Shown here: positions 24,845 through 35,422 of the stretch, in pieces
How the letters are laid out: every line of letters begins with the position of its first letter
How positions within the stretch are numbered: position 1 is the stretch's first letter
Source: Selaginella tamariscina
Taxonomy: Eukaryota; Streptophyta; Lycopodiopsida; Selaginellales; Selaginellaceae
Assembly: GCA_003024785.1 (NCBI GenBank)
Contig: PUQB01000096.1
Coordinates: 407,333-471,332, forward strand
Length of the DNA: 64,000 bases
Direction: 5' to 3'
The notes under the pieces: model-generated
Seen by the model: the letters and a program-made list of their open reading frames with translations, nothing else
What the model was told of the DNA's origin: nothing
Databases searched by the model: none
Program-made: the position numbers and the translations under genes

Positions 24845-25660
24845 GGAAAGTGTCAGTTCTAACATGGTGAGTAGACTATCTAAATAACCTAGTGGGTTGA
24901 CCACCTGGGTAAAGATTGAGATATATGGAAAAGACCCAAGTGTAATTCGGTCATCATGACCAAGGGCCCTCTTGTAAACTCCAATTGGCCCTTTGCATTA
25001 TTGTCTTGTTGTTGGTTTAAGGGGAGAGGGAAAGGTTGTGACACCATGAGTTTAAACTTAGTCCTCGGCACCAAAGATGGTAGCCATGAGTTTTAAGCCT
25101 CTTAAGTTTTGAAGATGACATCTAATGAGGAATAATTTACATACAAAAGGCCGTGAGTTCAAACTTCATCCTTAACACTGAAGATGGTAGTTGTGAATTT
25201 TGAACCTCGTCTTCAACATCAAAAGATGGTAGCTACTACAAGTTTTGACACATTTCACAACAAGTCAGAAAGTTGTGAATTTTGAACCTCATCTTTGACA
25301 TCGAGGATGGCAGCTATTACAAGTTTGACACATTTCACAACAAGTCAGAAAGTCACGCATTTCACCAAATTGTACATGTAGAAGGTTGCAAGTTCAAACT
25401 TCATCCCTAATATTGAAGATGGTAGGTGTGAGTTTCAGAAGGCCATGAGTTCAAACTTTGTCCTTAACACTGAAGATGGTAGTTGCGAGTTTTAGATGGC
25501 CGCAAGTTCAAACTTCGTCCTTAATATTAAAGATGATAGATGTAAGTTTCAAACCTTATTCTAAACATCAGTTAAGATGGTAGTTGTGAGTTTCAAACCT
25601 TATCTTTAATGTTGAGGATGGCAGCTACTACAAGTTTCGACACATTTCACATGGAGCGTA
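24845..25660. repeat. Degenerate tandem/dispersed repeat
   Basis: About eight diverged units of roughly 60-90 bp containing gagttcaaacttcatcct, ctgaagatggtagttgtgag and, in some, gctactacaagttttgacac. Same family as 14700-15060. No coding sequence. Confidence 0.85.
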
Positions 25661-25753
25661 ATCACACAAAATAGCCTCCCTAAAAATAAAGTAAAATTAA
25701 AGCATATTCTTTATTGTTGTAATATGAAACTTAAAACTTAGAGGGTGTGTTAT

Positions 25754-25815
25754 TTAGGGTCGTTTCACACCACACTTAGCAGTCAAACCCTTAAGCATAA
25801 CCTTCATTAATGCAG
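25754..25815 (+). repeat. Isolated MITE end (copy of the 26251 terminus)
   Basis: Starts TTAGGGTCGTTTCACACC and matches about 60 bases of the left end of the MITE at 26251. Together with the right MITE end at 26498 it brackets the inverted ERD15 exon copy. Confidence 0.85.
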
Positions 25816-25849
25816 CCAACATGCACCAACCTTCATTCTGGATGACCAA

Positions 25850-26110
25850 CATGCATCCAGAATGAAGGTTTCCTCCTTGCCATATTCAGGAGAAGCCAGT
25901 TCCTCATCGAAATCATCAAACTCAGAGAATTCTTCAATTTCTTCACAACTCGCAAGAGCATTCGTCATGTTGAAGACTTCCCAGCGCTCACGGATCCAGA
26001 AATCCCAAAATGCAGGGCACGTCTTCACCAGATTCCACCATTCAGGCGAGAAATCTTCCACGCTCTCGAAGTAGGATGGAACAAAGTGGGGGCGTTGGGA
26101 TTGAGTCTCG
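25850..26110 (-). pseudogene. Inverted copy of ERD15-like exon 1
   Basis: On the minus strand the first exon of the neighbouring gene is repeated: [57 protein letters not shown], to GKEE, where identity stops and the frame runs into unrelated sequence. Compared with 27030-27290 it has a few substitutions (e.g. R to W, D to N) and a 3-base length difference. The PAM2-like start (LNPNAPT) is seen one frame away, as in the parent. No promoter or downstream exons are present, so it is a partial gene copy, head-to-head with the parent across a palindrome. Confidence 0.9.
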
Positions 26111-26640
26111 TGCATGTTGATCATCAGAATAATAATTAATACAATATACTTGATTCTAATCAAAACTTGGCTCACAATAATTATTTTCCGTTATATTTTC
26201 AAAATGTACTATATTTATTCATTAATGAGGATTTCACTTTATTTTAAACCTTAAGGGTCGTTTCGCACCACACTTAGCAGTCAAACCCTTAAACATAACC
26301 TTCATTAATGCAGTCGGAAATATATAATTACTATGCTGGAAATATGTAATAAATAAAATTAAGGGACGCTAAGGGGGGAGGGGTCATTTAGCGTCCTTAA
26401 CTTACTGTCCGGCATTATTTATTACATATTTCCGGCTGCATTAATTAAGGCCATGCTTAAGGGTTTGACTGCTAAGTGTAGTGCGAAACGACCCTTAAGA
26501 TTTAAAACAAAGTGAAATCCTCAATTAATGATAAATATAATACATTTTGAAAATATAATGGAAAATAATTACTGTGAGCCAAGTTTTGATTAGAATCAAG
26601 TATATTGTATTAATTATTATTCTGGATGACCAACATGCAC
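26111..26640. repeat. Long palindrome centred on a MITE
   Basis: Left arm 26111-26374 and right arm 26375-26640 are reverse complements with few mismatches, including catgttgatcatcagaataa versus the ttattctggatgaccaacatg end. The palindrome extends well beyond the MITE ends into ordinary AT-rich flank, so an inverted duplication rather than the MITE alone is needed to explain it. A transcript would fold into a hairpin of about 260 bp. Confidence 0.92.
26251..26498. mobile_element. Palindromic MITE with TTAA flanks
   Basis: Ends GGGTCGTTTCGCACCACAC and its reverse complement, each flanked by TTAA (26251-26254 and 26495-26498). The arms are about 110 bp, with aggggggaggggtca at the centre. TTAA suggests a piggyBac-like target, although the GGG.CGTTT end also recalls Harbinger MITEs; since TTAA is itself palindromic the duplication call is weak. 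No coding capacity. Confidence 0.75.
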
Positions 26641-27009
26641 CAGATACATAAAACGATGTGCACATTTTGATGGGGCATGCTGACGACATGCTGATTTTAA
26701 ATGATGATGTGGTTAATGGAATGATAACACGTAAGAATCCTGGCCGTTGGGGCAGATGACATAGCCACATGGGACATATGACACGAATCGTTTACGTCGA
26801 GGTATGCAAATTGTTAGCTTCCCGTTACCGTTAGGGCAGACTTCGTGGAGCCACAATGGGACTGAAACAAGAACCAGTGGAGACTCGACACGTGTAAATA
26901 TCTTCTTTCGAGCTTATCGCATTTTGTTACTGCTCCTGGCTAGGTTATTTGTGTCCATCTTGATTACGTGAATCTGATCCCGTCCGAGAAACATGCAGTG
27001 AAATCGCCG
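26641..27009 (+). promoter_or_regulatory. Promoter region of ERD15-like gene
   Basis: About 370 bp between the palindrome and the first coding exon. It contains gacacgtgtaa at about 26887, an ACGTG core (ABRE/G-box-like), and gattacgtgaa at 26962. Both fit an abscisic acid or stress-responsive gene, but this is motif inference only. This stretch is absent from the inverted exon copy. Confidence 0.45.
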
Positions 27010-27758
27010 TCTTGTATCTCTTCCAGACTCAATCCAACGCCCCCACTTTGTTCCGTCCTACTTCGAGAGCGTGGAAGATTTCTCGCCTGAATGGTGGAAT
27101 CTGGTGAAGACGTGCCCTGCATTTCGGGATTTCTGGATCCGTGAGCGCTGGGAAGTTTTCAACATGACGGATGCTCTTGCGAGTTGTGAAGAAATTGAAG
27201 AATTCTCTGAGTTTGATGAAGATTTCGGTGAGGAACTGGCTTCTCCTGAATATGGCAAGGAGGAAAAGCCACTTGAAACTCTCAAAGAACAAGGTATGCT
27301 TCATTCCATCGCATGATAACCTAATAGATCTCTATGATGCACCTGTAGTTTATAGAAGATGGGAATCAACTGAGACTCAATAGTACGTTTGCAGATCTGC
27401 ATTATTCTTGTGGGGGAAACTAGCTTTTACATGTGTATTTTACGTGTATGAAATATGTGAGACATACATTTGTATGCATCTGTATGTATGCTTAATTTTC
27501 GTTATCCTGATTCAGATGTGAACACTCCACCCAAGTCGCCCAGGGTCGTGAAGGTTTATGATGGATCTTGTTCCGCGCAATGTTGTGGAGACTGTTCCAA
27601 GGCAGGCACGCCAAAAGATTCTGCGGGTATCCCATATAAATTCATGTACAGTACACAGTATCTGATGGTAATATTGATATGCAGGTGCCACCAAAGCTGA
27701 CGGCTGCTCAGATGAGGAAGAACTCGATGGCAGTCCGTATTCAGCAGCCACGGTGAAG
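27010..27758 (+). CDS. ERD15: ERD15-like protein with PAM2 motif
   Basis: Small acidic stress protein family (ERD15/CID) that binds the MLLE domain of poly(A)-binding protein through PAM2. Exons: about 27010-27293, 27517-27625 and 27685-27758. The PAM2 core LNPNAPTFVP is readable only if two single bases are restored in short homopolymers at 27032-27050; it is followed by the hallmark [18 protein letters not shown], then [10 protein letters not shown] and an acidic tail [14 protein letters not shown]. Exon 2 gives [14 protein letters not shown] and a Cys cluster (CSAQCCGDC). Exon 3 has a frame ending RIQQPR and a stop, which I take as the likely carboxy end; the alternative frame has an acidic DEEELDG. 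The exact start codon is uncertain. The gene has a partial inverted copy at 25850-26110. Confidence 0.75.
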
Positions 27759-27951
27759 TGTTTAATCCGCATGAACTCTGTCTGTCTAGTCTCTTATTTT
27801 GTTTCATGTATATGTATGTGTATGTCTTGGTGGAGTGTTATCAGTTGCGAAGTCTGTATATACCAACTGATAATCGTCCTTTGTGTTCCTAACCTCAAAA
27901 GTAAAAAGTTGATAATATGAAAAAGGAAAAAATATTCATTTAATCATGCTG

Positions 27952-29355
27952 TTACAACTTACAATGTATGTGTGTGAAAACGAAGGAAAACCTTGTTTTT
28001 GTACAAGTTATCTCTGTATGTGGGTTTGTCTCTCTTGCTAACACGAATGGGACTTTTCTAGTGCTCAGCTTCATGCAGGAACCTTTTATGCCGTTGTTGC
28101 TCGAAAGCAAGTAAGGATATCCTCTCAAGGTGCAGGGACCACCTATCCCCGAGCACCTGCGGGTTTTGCTCACAGCGAGTTGAAAATCCTGAACAGAGGT
28201 TGATCCCTTGTTTGATCTCCTAGATCGCAAAATCTCTACACAAGATCCAATAATACGTTTGAGGTGAACATCCAAAGCCTGGTTAAGCACCACAGCACAG
28301 TCTTGGTTGACACCATCCAGACCAGCCTCTGAAGCTGGCTTCTCCATCCGTCTTTGCATTGTTGCATTGTCTGGAAGCACGTCATCCTGTATTGTGAATT
28401 TGTTCCATGGTTGAGGAGCATGCTTCCATTGTACAGGCACACCAACGCTTCCTGGGCAAAACGGGATCCCAATTGGTGGCAAGATTTCCCGTTCTTTAAC
28501 CTGGTGAACCTCTTCGGCATCTAGTTTAGCTCTCTTTGAAACCTGTGAATCTTCTTCCTCAGAAGTGGATGGGGTCCCCTCGATGGACTTTACACTCTCT
28601 TGACGTCTCTTGACACTCCTGTAAGTTGGCGGTGGTTCTCCTCGGAGCGCATTTGAGAGGACAGCTCGAACAATCTGGTTGTGCAAGCTTATATTGTCTC
28701 TCCCGATCGTCTGTGTTAAGCTCTCGTCGAGTTCAGCCTTGGTTAGTCTCTGACTGAGGAAGCTACTGAAGAGTGTACAGTACTCCTTTTCCTTCTTCGG
28801 TCCAAGAACCTTGGAAAGCTTTGCCTTGAATCCTGCAGGTTGATCCGAGTGACCTCTGTGGTAGCTCCACTCTCTTTGCGCCTCGTATTGATATCCGAGT
28901 TGAGTGCCTGTCTTCTGGATCGGGTAGCCCATCTACAAATTTAATGCGTTTACGTACCAGGTTTCGTACACATTATTATGTTTATCTATATGCATAGCAC
29001 CGGGGATACGCCGGACAGTATACTGGATAGTGGAAAGCGGAAAGCGTGTGACAGATATTCATCTCAAACAAACGTGTAAAACTGTCTAGGCGTCGAGTAC
29101 CTGTCTTTGAAGATTACATAGATTGTCATCCTAGTTAATTATGGTTTTAGCCAACATGGAATGTACTGACACACTACAAGGTTTGATCTGTTCATCTACC
29201 ATGCACTGCAAACCAAAATGTGATCCATTCTAAGCACAACGACAGTTCCTCCCGGTTCCCAGACATAAGGACGTTAACACGGTGAATTCTCGTTGGTTAA
29301 GTGTATGAGGTAGAGATGGATTGCTTACCTTGCATGCAGCTACCATCGACGTCAT
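27952..29355 (-). CDS. ADA1: SAGA complex adaptor ADA1 (Hfi1/TADA1 family)
   Basis: The main exon 28932-27952 is an intact 326-residue frame. A short first exon, 29355-29329 (MTSMVAACK), fits a GTAAGC donor and a TTTGTAG acceptor in phase 0. Family features: AGFKAKLSKVLGPKKEKEYC, FLSQRLTKAELDESLTQTIG and DNISLHNQIVRAVLSNAL, which form the conserved helical histone-fold-adjacent module; then PPPTYRSVKRR, an acidic/basic linker, a proline-rich centre LPPIGIPFCPGSVGVP, and MEKPASEAGLDGV with a second helical block to VQDFQLAVS. ADA1 is a structural subunit of the SAGA transcription coactivator in the nucleus. No frame damage. It is transcribed away from the TPR gene to its right. Confidence 0.82.
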
Positions 29356-29856
29356 TGTAGCAATTGGTGATCATGTTCAGCTGGGAGGAATGCAGCGTGA
29401 AGAATTGTTCAAACGCCGTGATCCGATCACATAAGCAAGGTTAAGAACCGAATAAGCTTGTATAATCTGTAATCTGGAAGAATTGAAGTGAACCCAATCC
29501 CGAATCTGGAATTAAAACCCTACATTGGTTTGATCAAAGGAAAATGAAGGATCAGGGTTTTAGTACGGACACCCAGCTAGCAATGCGTGATCGTCGAGTC
29601 GGAGGAATGAAAACCTGTGAATTAATGCTTCAATTCTCCCAATTGCGCGCTCGCTATTCCGCCATAGCCACGTCTAACCCTTCGCTTAGAACACGATATA
29701 TAACAGAATATTCTCTTATTTCCAAAGTCAAAGTCAATGATGACTTTTAAAACTTACATGTAACGTAATTATTTTCGTAGCTATATTTGAGAAGACATAT
29801 ACTTGTGTGTCTGTGTGCGTGCGTGAGCGATTGTATGGACTCAGATTACTTGAATT
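29356..29856. other. Intergenic: ADA1 promoter and 3' flank of TPR gene
   Basis: About 500 bp between two minus-strand genes. No additional gene supported; an ORF at 29544-29750 (plus) lacks any family features. Confidence 0.6.
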
Positions 29857-31558
29857 TCACGAATGCTTTTCAGATGAGGTCCAAATATGAGCAGTGATCC
29901 CCAGGGCAAAACTGCCAAGTGAGACTCTCCTTGGCTTGAGCTCCCGAGCGATCCCAATGTTTACTCTGCTTACATCTACCAAGTCCGGGTCTTTGAGCTG
30001 CCTGGCAATTGCAAAATACTTATTGAAGTGCTCCAGAGAATCCTCGCGGTTTTCCTTCCTCTTGTACAGCGAGCCCAACAAGCAGTGTCCAATAGCCTGC
30101 ATCAGCATAATATTATTTTAGGGGTACATGTTAGGATTATTTACTATTACCAGAGTGATTGGGTCTAGAAAAGCAGCAGCTTGCAAGTAGGACTTGAGAT
30201 GAGAAACGGCTAATGTGATGTTATCATTGGCCTCATGAACTTCGGACATAGCAGCATGAGCTTTACATTCTCCTGCCTGATCAAAGTTGCAGTTTCATAC
30301 ACGTATGGACCCGTGTACTTATTACCTTGTGATTGACTCTCTTGCATAAGTTAAGGTACTCGGTCTGGTACTTGACAGCATTCTGGGCGTCTTTAAGCTT
30401 GGCATATAATAGACCTATGTTGTACTTCGCTTCTCCCGAACTGATTAGATCACTACAAGCGGCAGCCGATCTCTGACACTGTTCATGTGTAACTAGGTCA
30501 TGTTCCATTCACAGTTTTAAAAACAATCAACCTTTCCGAAGTAACAGATGCTCTCCTTGTAGTTTTCGGCTTCCAGCGACTCTTGTGCACAGTGCCAATA
30601 CACCTGCAAAGTCCTAAATGGGAACTGCTTGCCTCTGAACATGTCATACAGACCTCCAATAGCTCCTTTGCAGCTAAAACAATAAGCTGGCCATTGCTGA
30701 TGAACTTGGCAAGAGCTAGGCAATCCTCAAAGCAAGTGATGGCATCTTTGCTGTTGTTTTCCAATAGACTTTACCAAGGTTGTATTTCGCCTAAACGCGC
30801 TGTATAACATATCAGTGTTCTGCTACACGACGAGCAGCTTACCTGTGCTACATGAAAAGTGTTTCGGGTGCTTGTGATGTTCATGGCAGCAACGAGGGCT
30901 CGCTCGTAGTAAGCGGTTGAAGTTGATAGATAACAGGTCTGATCAAACAAAGCCCCAACTCCTGAAAGTGCATGAAACAGCTTCTCATTGTTTCCTGCAT
31001 GTATAGAAGCGATGAATGGATCCTTTGGAAGTTAAGCTCAGGGATGAGTACCAGTTCTAGCTGCACGCTCAGCAGCCACCAGGTGGCGGCTTAAAATGCT
31101 TTGCACTTCCTTCTTCTTGAACTGGCAATCAATGCACGTGATTCATTATTTAATCTCTTACCTTTTATTGGGATGGGAAGTACAGTTCTCTGAGCTTCAG
31201 CTACAGGAAACCTGATTCCAGCTTCCTCGTCTTCTTTGATTGTTGGTTCAGGTTCCAAGGTGGTTGTGAGGTCGAAAAACTCTGTACAAGTTGGTGAGTG
31301 TTTTTTGTGGGTCTCATAGGAATCATACCTACGAAAGCCTTAGGCATTCCTTGAACGAGCATGTTCTGAGCCAGTTCTTGCTCTGGCGACATTGAGACGT
31401 TTGTATGGCCGATCCCACCATTGGCAGTCCGTTTTACGAGCTGCGTTTGGAGAATGTGATTCTCGAACTCTCCTTGGACTAAGTTCACATACCTCCTCGA
31501 GTAGAATATGCTTCAGCCTCAGAATCTCCTTATGCACGGCATCCTTGTTCCCCGCCAT
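29857..31558 (-). CDS. Tetratricopeptide (TPR) protein, possibly axonemal TTC29-like
   Basis: Starts at 31558 (MAGNKDAVHKEILRLKHILL) and has about eight exons, ending at 29857. Segments in order: LVQGEFENHILQTQLVKRTA, EDEEAGIRFPVAEAQR, RHLVAAERAART, then TPR-type helices FHALSGVGALFDQTCYLS, AYYERALVAAMNIT, SKDAITCFEDCLALAKFI, AKYNIGLLYAKLKDAQNAV, AHAAMSEVHEANDNITLAV, IGHCLLGSLYKRKENREDS and DPDLVDVSRVNIGIAR. The A-G-Y-A spacing supports six or more TPRs. The last helix and overall length (about 450 residues) suggest TTC29-type ciliary proteins, but this rests on general resemblance. Frame changes sit at homopolymers in exon 1 (near 31489) and near 30655. It shares a 175-bp divergent promoter with the LRR gene at 31734. 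Confidence 0.7.
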
Positions 31559-31733
31559 ACTGTAAGTTAGGGTTTTAAGTGCCCGTTCCAAGCCTTAACC
31601 CTAGAAACAGAGCATCCAAAGTGTCCGTTTGCACTTGACCGTTGTCAAACGGACATAAATCCCCCCGCATGCTGGACTCTTCGGACACACGTGAAGCACT
31701 GACTCTCGTCTGCATCTCTTTGTTGTTCTCAAA
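31559..31733. promoter_or_regulatory. 175-bp divergent promoter
   Basis: The start codons of the TPR gene (minus) and the LRR gene (plus) are only 175 bp apart with no gene between, so both promoters and 5' UTRs must lie here or overlap. Confidence 0.6.
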
Positions 31734-32954
31734 ATGGCTTTCAAATTGTGTATTGCTTTTCTAGGAGCGATATGCTGTGTATGTGTAGCACAGCCATTGC
31801 ATCCAGTGGAGCTGGAAGCATTGCAAGCAATAAGAGAGAGCTGAATGGCATGCCAGGGTCCTCATTCTTATCTACATGGGATTTCGACAATGGACGGCCC
31901 TGTGGAAGCTTTTCAGGTGTGGCGTGCACAGTCATTGGGGAGAACAGCCATATCACAATGCTTAACCTCGGGATGCCTATGCGGGCTCTCCGGGTCTCAC
32001 TGGCAAGTTGAGTCACCGTTTAGGTGATCTCACCCTCCTCCAGCAGCTCACGCTTGTTCCGGGCACTGTTGGAGGTACACTCCCCAAAAGCATCAGCAAT
32101 CTCACAAGCCTTGAGTTTATTGGAATTAGTCACAACAGGCTTTCTGGATGCATTCCACAAGGGCTGGCAAGACTGACCAATCTGCAAGTGATCGACCTCA
32201 ATTCCAACTTGTTCGGCTGTCAAATCCCAGCTGGCCTAGGGACACTACCCAATCTCATCACTCTGGAGCTCTCCCACAACAAGCTGGTAGGCCCTGTTCC
32301 CACATTTGCTCAATCCTCTGCACTAACCCATCTTGATTTGAGTTGGAACAAGCTCTCCGGGGAGATCCCTGGCAAGCTGCCGACTTCCCTGACGTATGTC
32401 AACTTGAAAATGAACGGGCTCACAGGCTCCGTTGTCAATGCTCTCTCTTCACTGCACGACTTGACGGTACTGGACATGAGCTCCAATGAATTCAATGGCG
32501 ACATCCCCAGCTCTGTGTTTGTGAGCAATCCTAGATTGCTTTCCCTCCAGCTTCAAAAAAACCGGTTCACGGGCCCCATAAAGCAGGTGGAGACGCCACA
32601 ACACATTGCACAGCTCATTGACTTGAGCTACAACAATCTGTCTGGCAGCATTCCAGCCCTGTTTGCGCTTGGGGAGGTGTTTATCTCAACAACAACAGAT
32701 TCACAGGATCTGTTCCACACGAGTTTGCAAAGGGTCTGCTCACAGCTAATCTGCGGAATCTCTTCTTGCAGCATAATTTCCTCACAGGGTTCACTATTGA
32801 TGGAAATGCCGCTCTGCCTGCTGCTTCACTCCTCTGCATCGATTACAACTGCCTCAGCCCGCCTTCGCAGTCTGGATGTCCTCTTGAGGCCCGCAACAAG
32901 CCTTCCTCCTCTAGGCCTCTTGCGCAATGCCAGGAGATACTTAGAGAACCGTAG
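31734..32954 (+). CDS. Secreted LRR protein
   Basis: Single exon. Signal peptide MAFKLCIAFLGAICCVCVAQ, then cap LHPVELEALQAIRE, FLSTWDFDNGRPCGSFSGVA. About ten repeats follow (LTLLQQLTLVPGTVGGTLP, LTSLEFIGISHNRLSGCIPQ, LTNLQVIDLNSNLFGCQIP, SALTHLDLSWNKLSGEIPG), then a carboxy-terminal cap with LLCIDYNCLSPPSQSGCP and a short hydrophilic tail; no kinase or membrane helix. Architecture matches the plant LRR proteins with an N-cap reading STWDF and a C-cap with YNC. Three single-base changes (near 31841, 31970 and 32670) break the frame while the repeat pattern continues, as expected of sequence error. The protein is related to, but clearly different from, the one at 12385. Confidence 0.82.
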
Positions 32955-33652
32955 ATTTAAATTTGTACATCTTTCTCTATTACATGGCTCGTATAAGAAG
33001 TGATTCTCTATACTCTAGTATAATAGAGTGAGTCATGTTCATGTATTTCGTGTTCATTATGTTCGATACGAGTTTCTCACTGTGACAAGATTATACCAAA
33101 AAGTGTATAAAGATACGTAAAAGGCAACTCATTCCCCTGCTCGGGCTTGATCATGAAGTGAAGCTTGTACATTGTGCATACAGTTCAGGCGTGGTGACTG
33201 CCTACCTTATTCGTCTCTCTGTGACTGACTGATGCTTTCGCTTCGCTCAAGCAATCTAGCCCATGAAACGACTGCAAAAGTAAACAAAATAAGGCGAGAA
33301 AGAAAGAATGAATGCCGTGTATAGAGATATATATATGTATGTGTGTGTGTGCGCTCAAACTTCTTATCTTTTGATTCTGCTGATATCCTGACATACACGG
33401 ACATGTGCGACGAAACAATCTAGATCATTTAGAATGGAGGTATATACATTATGGGAACAAGTACTGTACACTGAGGATATACATACATACGAGGTTTTCA
33501 CACATACATGAACAAGACATATAATTGGATAGCGCATATATTGGACAACTGCTGGAAGTATACGGCTTGACTAACTTCACCGCTAGATTAACACCTGTAA
33601 ATATCTTCGTCCGAGGTCATGAACACTGAATAGCTTTTCTCTTGGCAAAGTA
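32955..33652. other. Intergenic
   Basis: 3' flank of the LRR gene and 5' flank of the lectin gene, with a short (TATG)n/(TG)n run near 33328-33350. No gene supported. Confidence 0.65.
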
Positions 33653-34067
33653 ATGGCGAGTCGCAATCTAGTTTTGCTTACAATAGTGCTCCTTGCTGTG
33701 TATATGCAGGTCTGTTCTGCAGCAGACACTCTAGGTGCAGACCAAGATCTTGGGCCCAACCAGCAACTCATGTCCAACAACGGGTTCTACTCTTTCATAA
33801 TGCAAACTGACTGCAACTTGGTGCTGTACCGTGTGTCGGATCACCACCCTCTATGGTCAACCAGGACAGACAGAAAAGCTAGCGGATGCAGGGCCAGAAT
33901 GCAGTCAGATGGTAACTTTGTTATATATTCGAATCAGAACCTGGCTGTCTGGGCAAGTAATACGAACTACAGGCTCGTGATAACTACTCGTGATGCAGAG
34001 CGATGGAAATGTTGACATATACACTTCTGAACACGTAGCCATATGGGCTACTAACACAGTTCAGTGA
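33653..34067 (+). CDS. GNA-type (bulb) mannose-binding lectin, single domain, secreted
   Basis: Intronless, about 138 residues. Signal peptide NLVLLTIVLLAVYMQVCSAA, then one B-lectin domain with all three carbohydrate sites in the form Q-x-D-x-N-x-V-x-Y: QTDCNLVLY, QSDGNFVIY and QSDGNVDIY (third with D for V). The pair of Cys (DCNLV and SGCRA) probably forms the domain disulfide. The chain ends VAIWATNTVQ. Two single-base losses in homopolymers (33976 GG to G, 33987 CC to C) separate the third site from the rest. The family binds mannose and high-mannose glycans and usually serves in defence; single-domain secreted forms are known from lower plants. Confidence 0.9.
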
Positions 34068-34528
34068 TCTTGTTAATAATTATCCGTGTGTTTATGTCCC
34101 TGTAAATGCTGTTTTCAACCTGCGTAAGGAGAGCGTGTCCGTTCTCATCATTCTATATCTCTCGTATTTTTGCGAAGAGAGAGATCAGCTTCACAACCAT
34201 CTTGTAACGTCCTTATGGGATATATGAAAAAAATAACAAGACAAGACAACCCATCTTGTAACGTCCCTGGGGGATAATAAAACAAGACAAAATGCCATCA
34301 AAGTGCTTATCCACATTCACTAAAATCCCACAAAGAAACCGTAGTTTAATACAATAAAGATACAATATTTATGACACATTCAATATCTGTAAATAACTCC
34401 AGCTCCTCAACTCTCTCTCTCTCACACACACACACTCAACGGTTTTGAACCATATATCTATAAACTTTACCAATCTTTGGCTTAGGAATAGAAGACAATG
34501 TTTAGCAATACAAAACAGTCACAGGAGG
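34068..34528. other. Intergenic, convergent 3' flanks
   Basis: Between convergent genes. Contains a duplicated 30-base phrase cttgtaacgtcc at 34202 and 34257, each followed by a gggat and acaagacaa sequence, and a (ct)n/(ca)n run at 34411-34435. Confidence 0.7.
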
Positions 34529-35130
34529 CTAAGTAGACTCCCCAAACATGTCCAAATGCTTCTTTCGCTCCTCCATGGATCTCAACACATGGTAGACTTG
34601 ATCTTCTTCAATACCAAACTCACTCGCAAGCTTGGCAGGAGTGTTTGACTCGGGATCCTCAACACGTAAATTATACAGCTTCCACTTGTCCTCCTCGGAC
34701 AGCCCTGTCGGTTTGAGAGGCCAGGCCAGCCTCGTCTTGTATTCAAACTTGGCTTTGATCTCAACACCTGGAATCCGATGCTCCCTCAAGAAATTTAGCT
34801 TCTCCTTCAGCTTGCTCGTCTCCGTGTCAATCGTGACACGCCACTTTCGGGTCTGTATATCGAACTGCTCACGAGATTTCTTATCAATATGCGGCCGCGA
34901 ATGACCGTGAACAGGGATCTCTCCGTCGGCAAGCCACGGACCTTGGCATTGGGAATGTCCCAAGCCTGAACTCGCGGATTGCTGTCTTGATGCCTATCAC
35001 CAGCCTGGCCGCTGTGCTAACCTTGTTTCTGCCCTCGGGCTGCTTCTTGCTTACCTCATGGCTATCGGATTCTGCTTGATTGCGCTCAAGCTAAAGGAGT
35101 CCGGTTCCAGGCACCGACCCAACTGTTCCT
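34529..35130 (-). CDS. Unrecognised small protein, possibly mitochondrial ribosome-associated
   Basis: The open frame from 34963 to 34529 gives REQFDIQTRKWRVTID, TSKLKEKLNFLREHRIPGVE, KTRLAWPLKPTGLSEEDKW and a helix-turn-helix-like end, LYNLRVEDPESNTPAKLASE, FGIEEDQVYHVLRSMEERKK. The stretch upstream to 35130 continues coding-like in another frame (IREFRLGTFPMPRSVAC), with Arg/Ala-rich composition that could be a mitochondrial presequence. The last segment resembles the domain of fungal/plant mitochondrial regulator (Bot1-like) proteins, in which a helix series follows a WxLY motif, but I do not consider this certain. Start codon undetermined. Confidence 0.45.
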
Positions 35131-35422
35131 CACTAGCATTTCCTCTCAAGAACCCTAATCCCTAACCTGATATGAACATGTTTAAGGGCAAGAGTCTCTT
35201 TTTTCCATGTACATGTGAAAAGGAGGCACCCAAGTCGTATGCAAGCGCTTGGGGTTCCTAGGATCTGGATGTGTGGACAATGGGGAAAGTCAAGGTACTA
35301 GATCTGCATTGTAGATGGGAATATGTCTGAGAATGTGCTTTGGGATTAAAGCACTCGATTAGGTCATGCCACGTGTGAGAGGGTCATGTTGGCAACCGCC
35401 TGGATGAAGCTGGTGAGCATGA

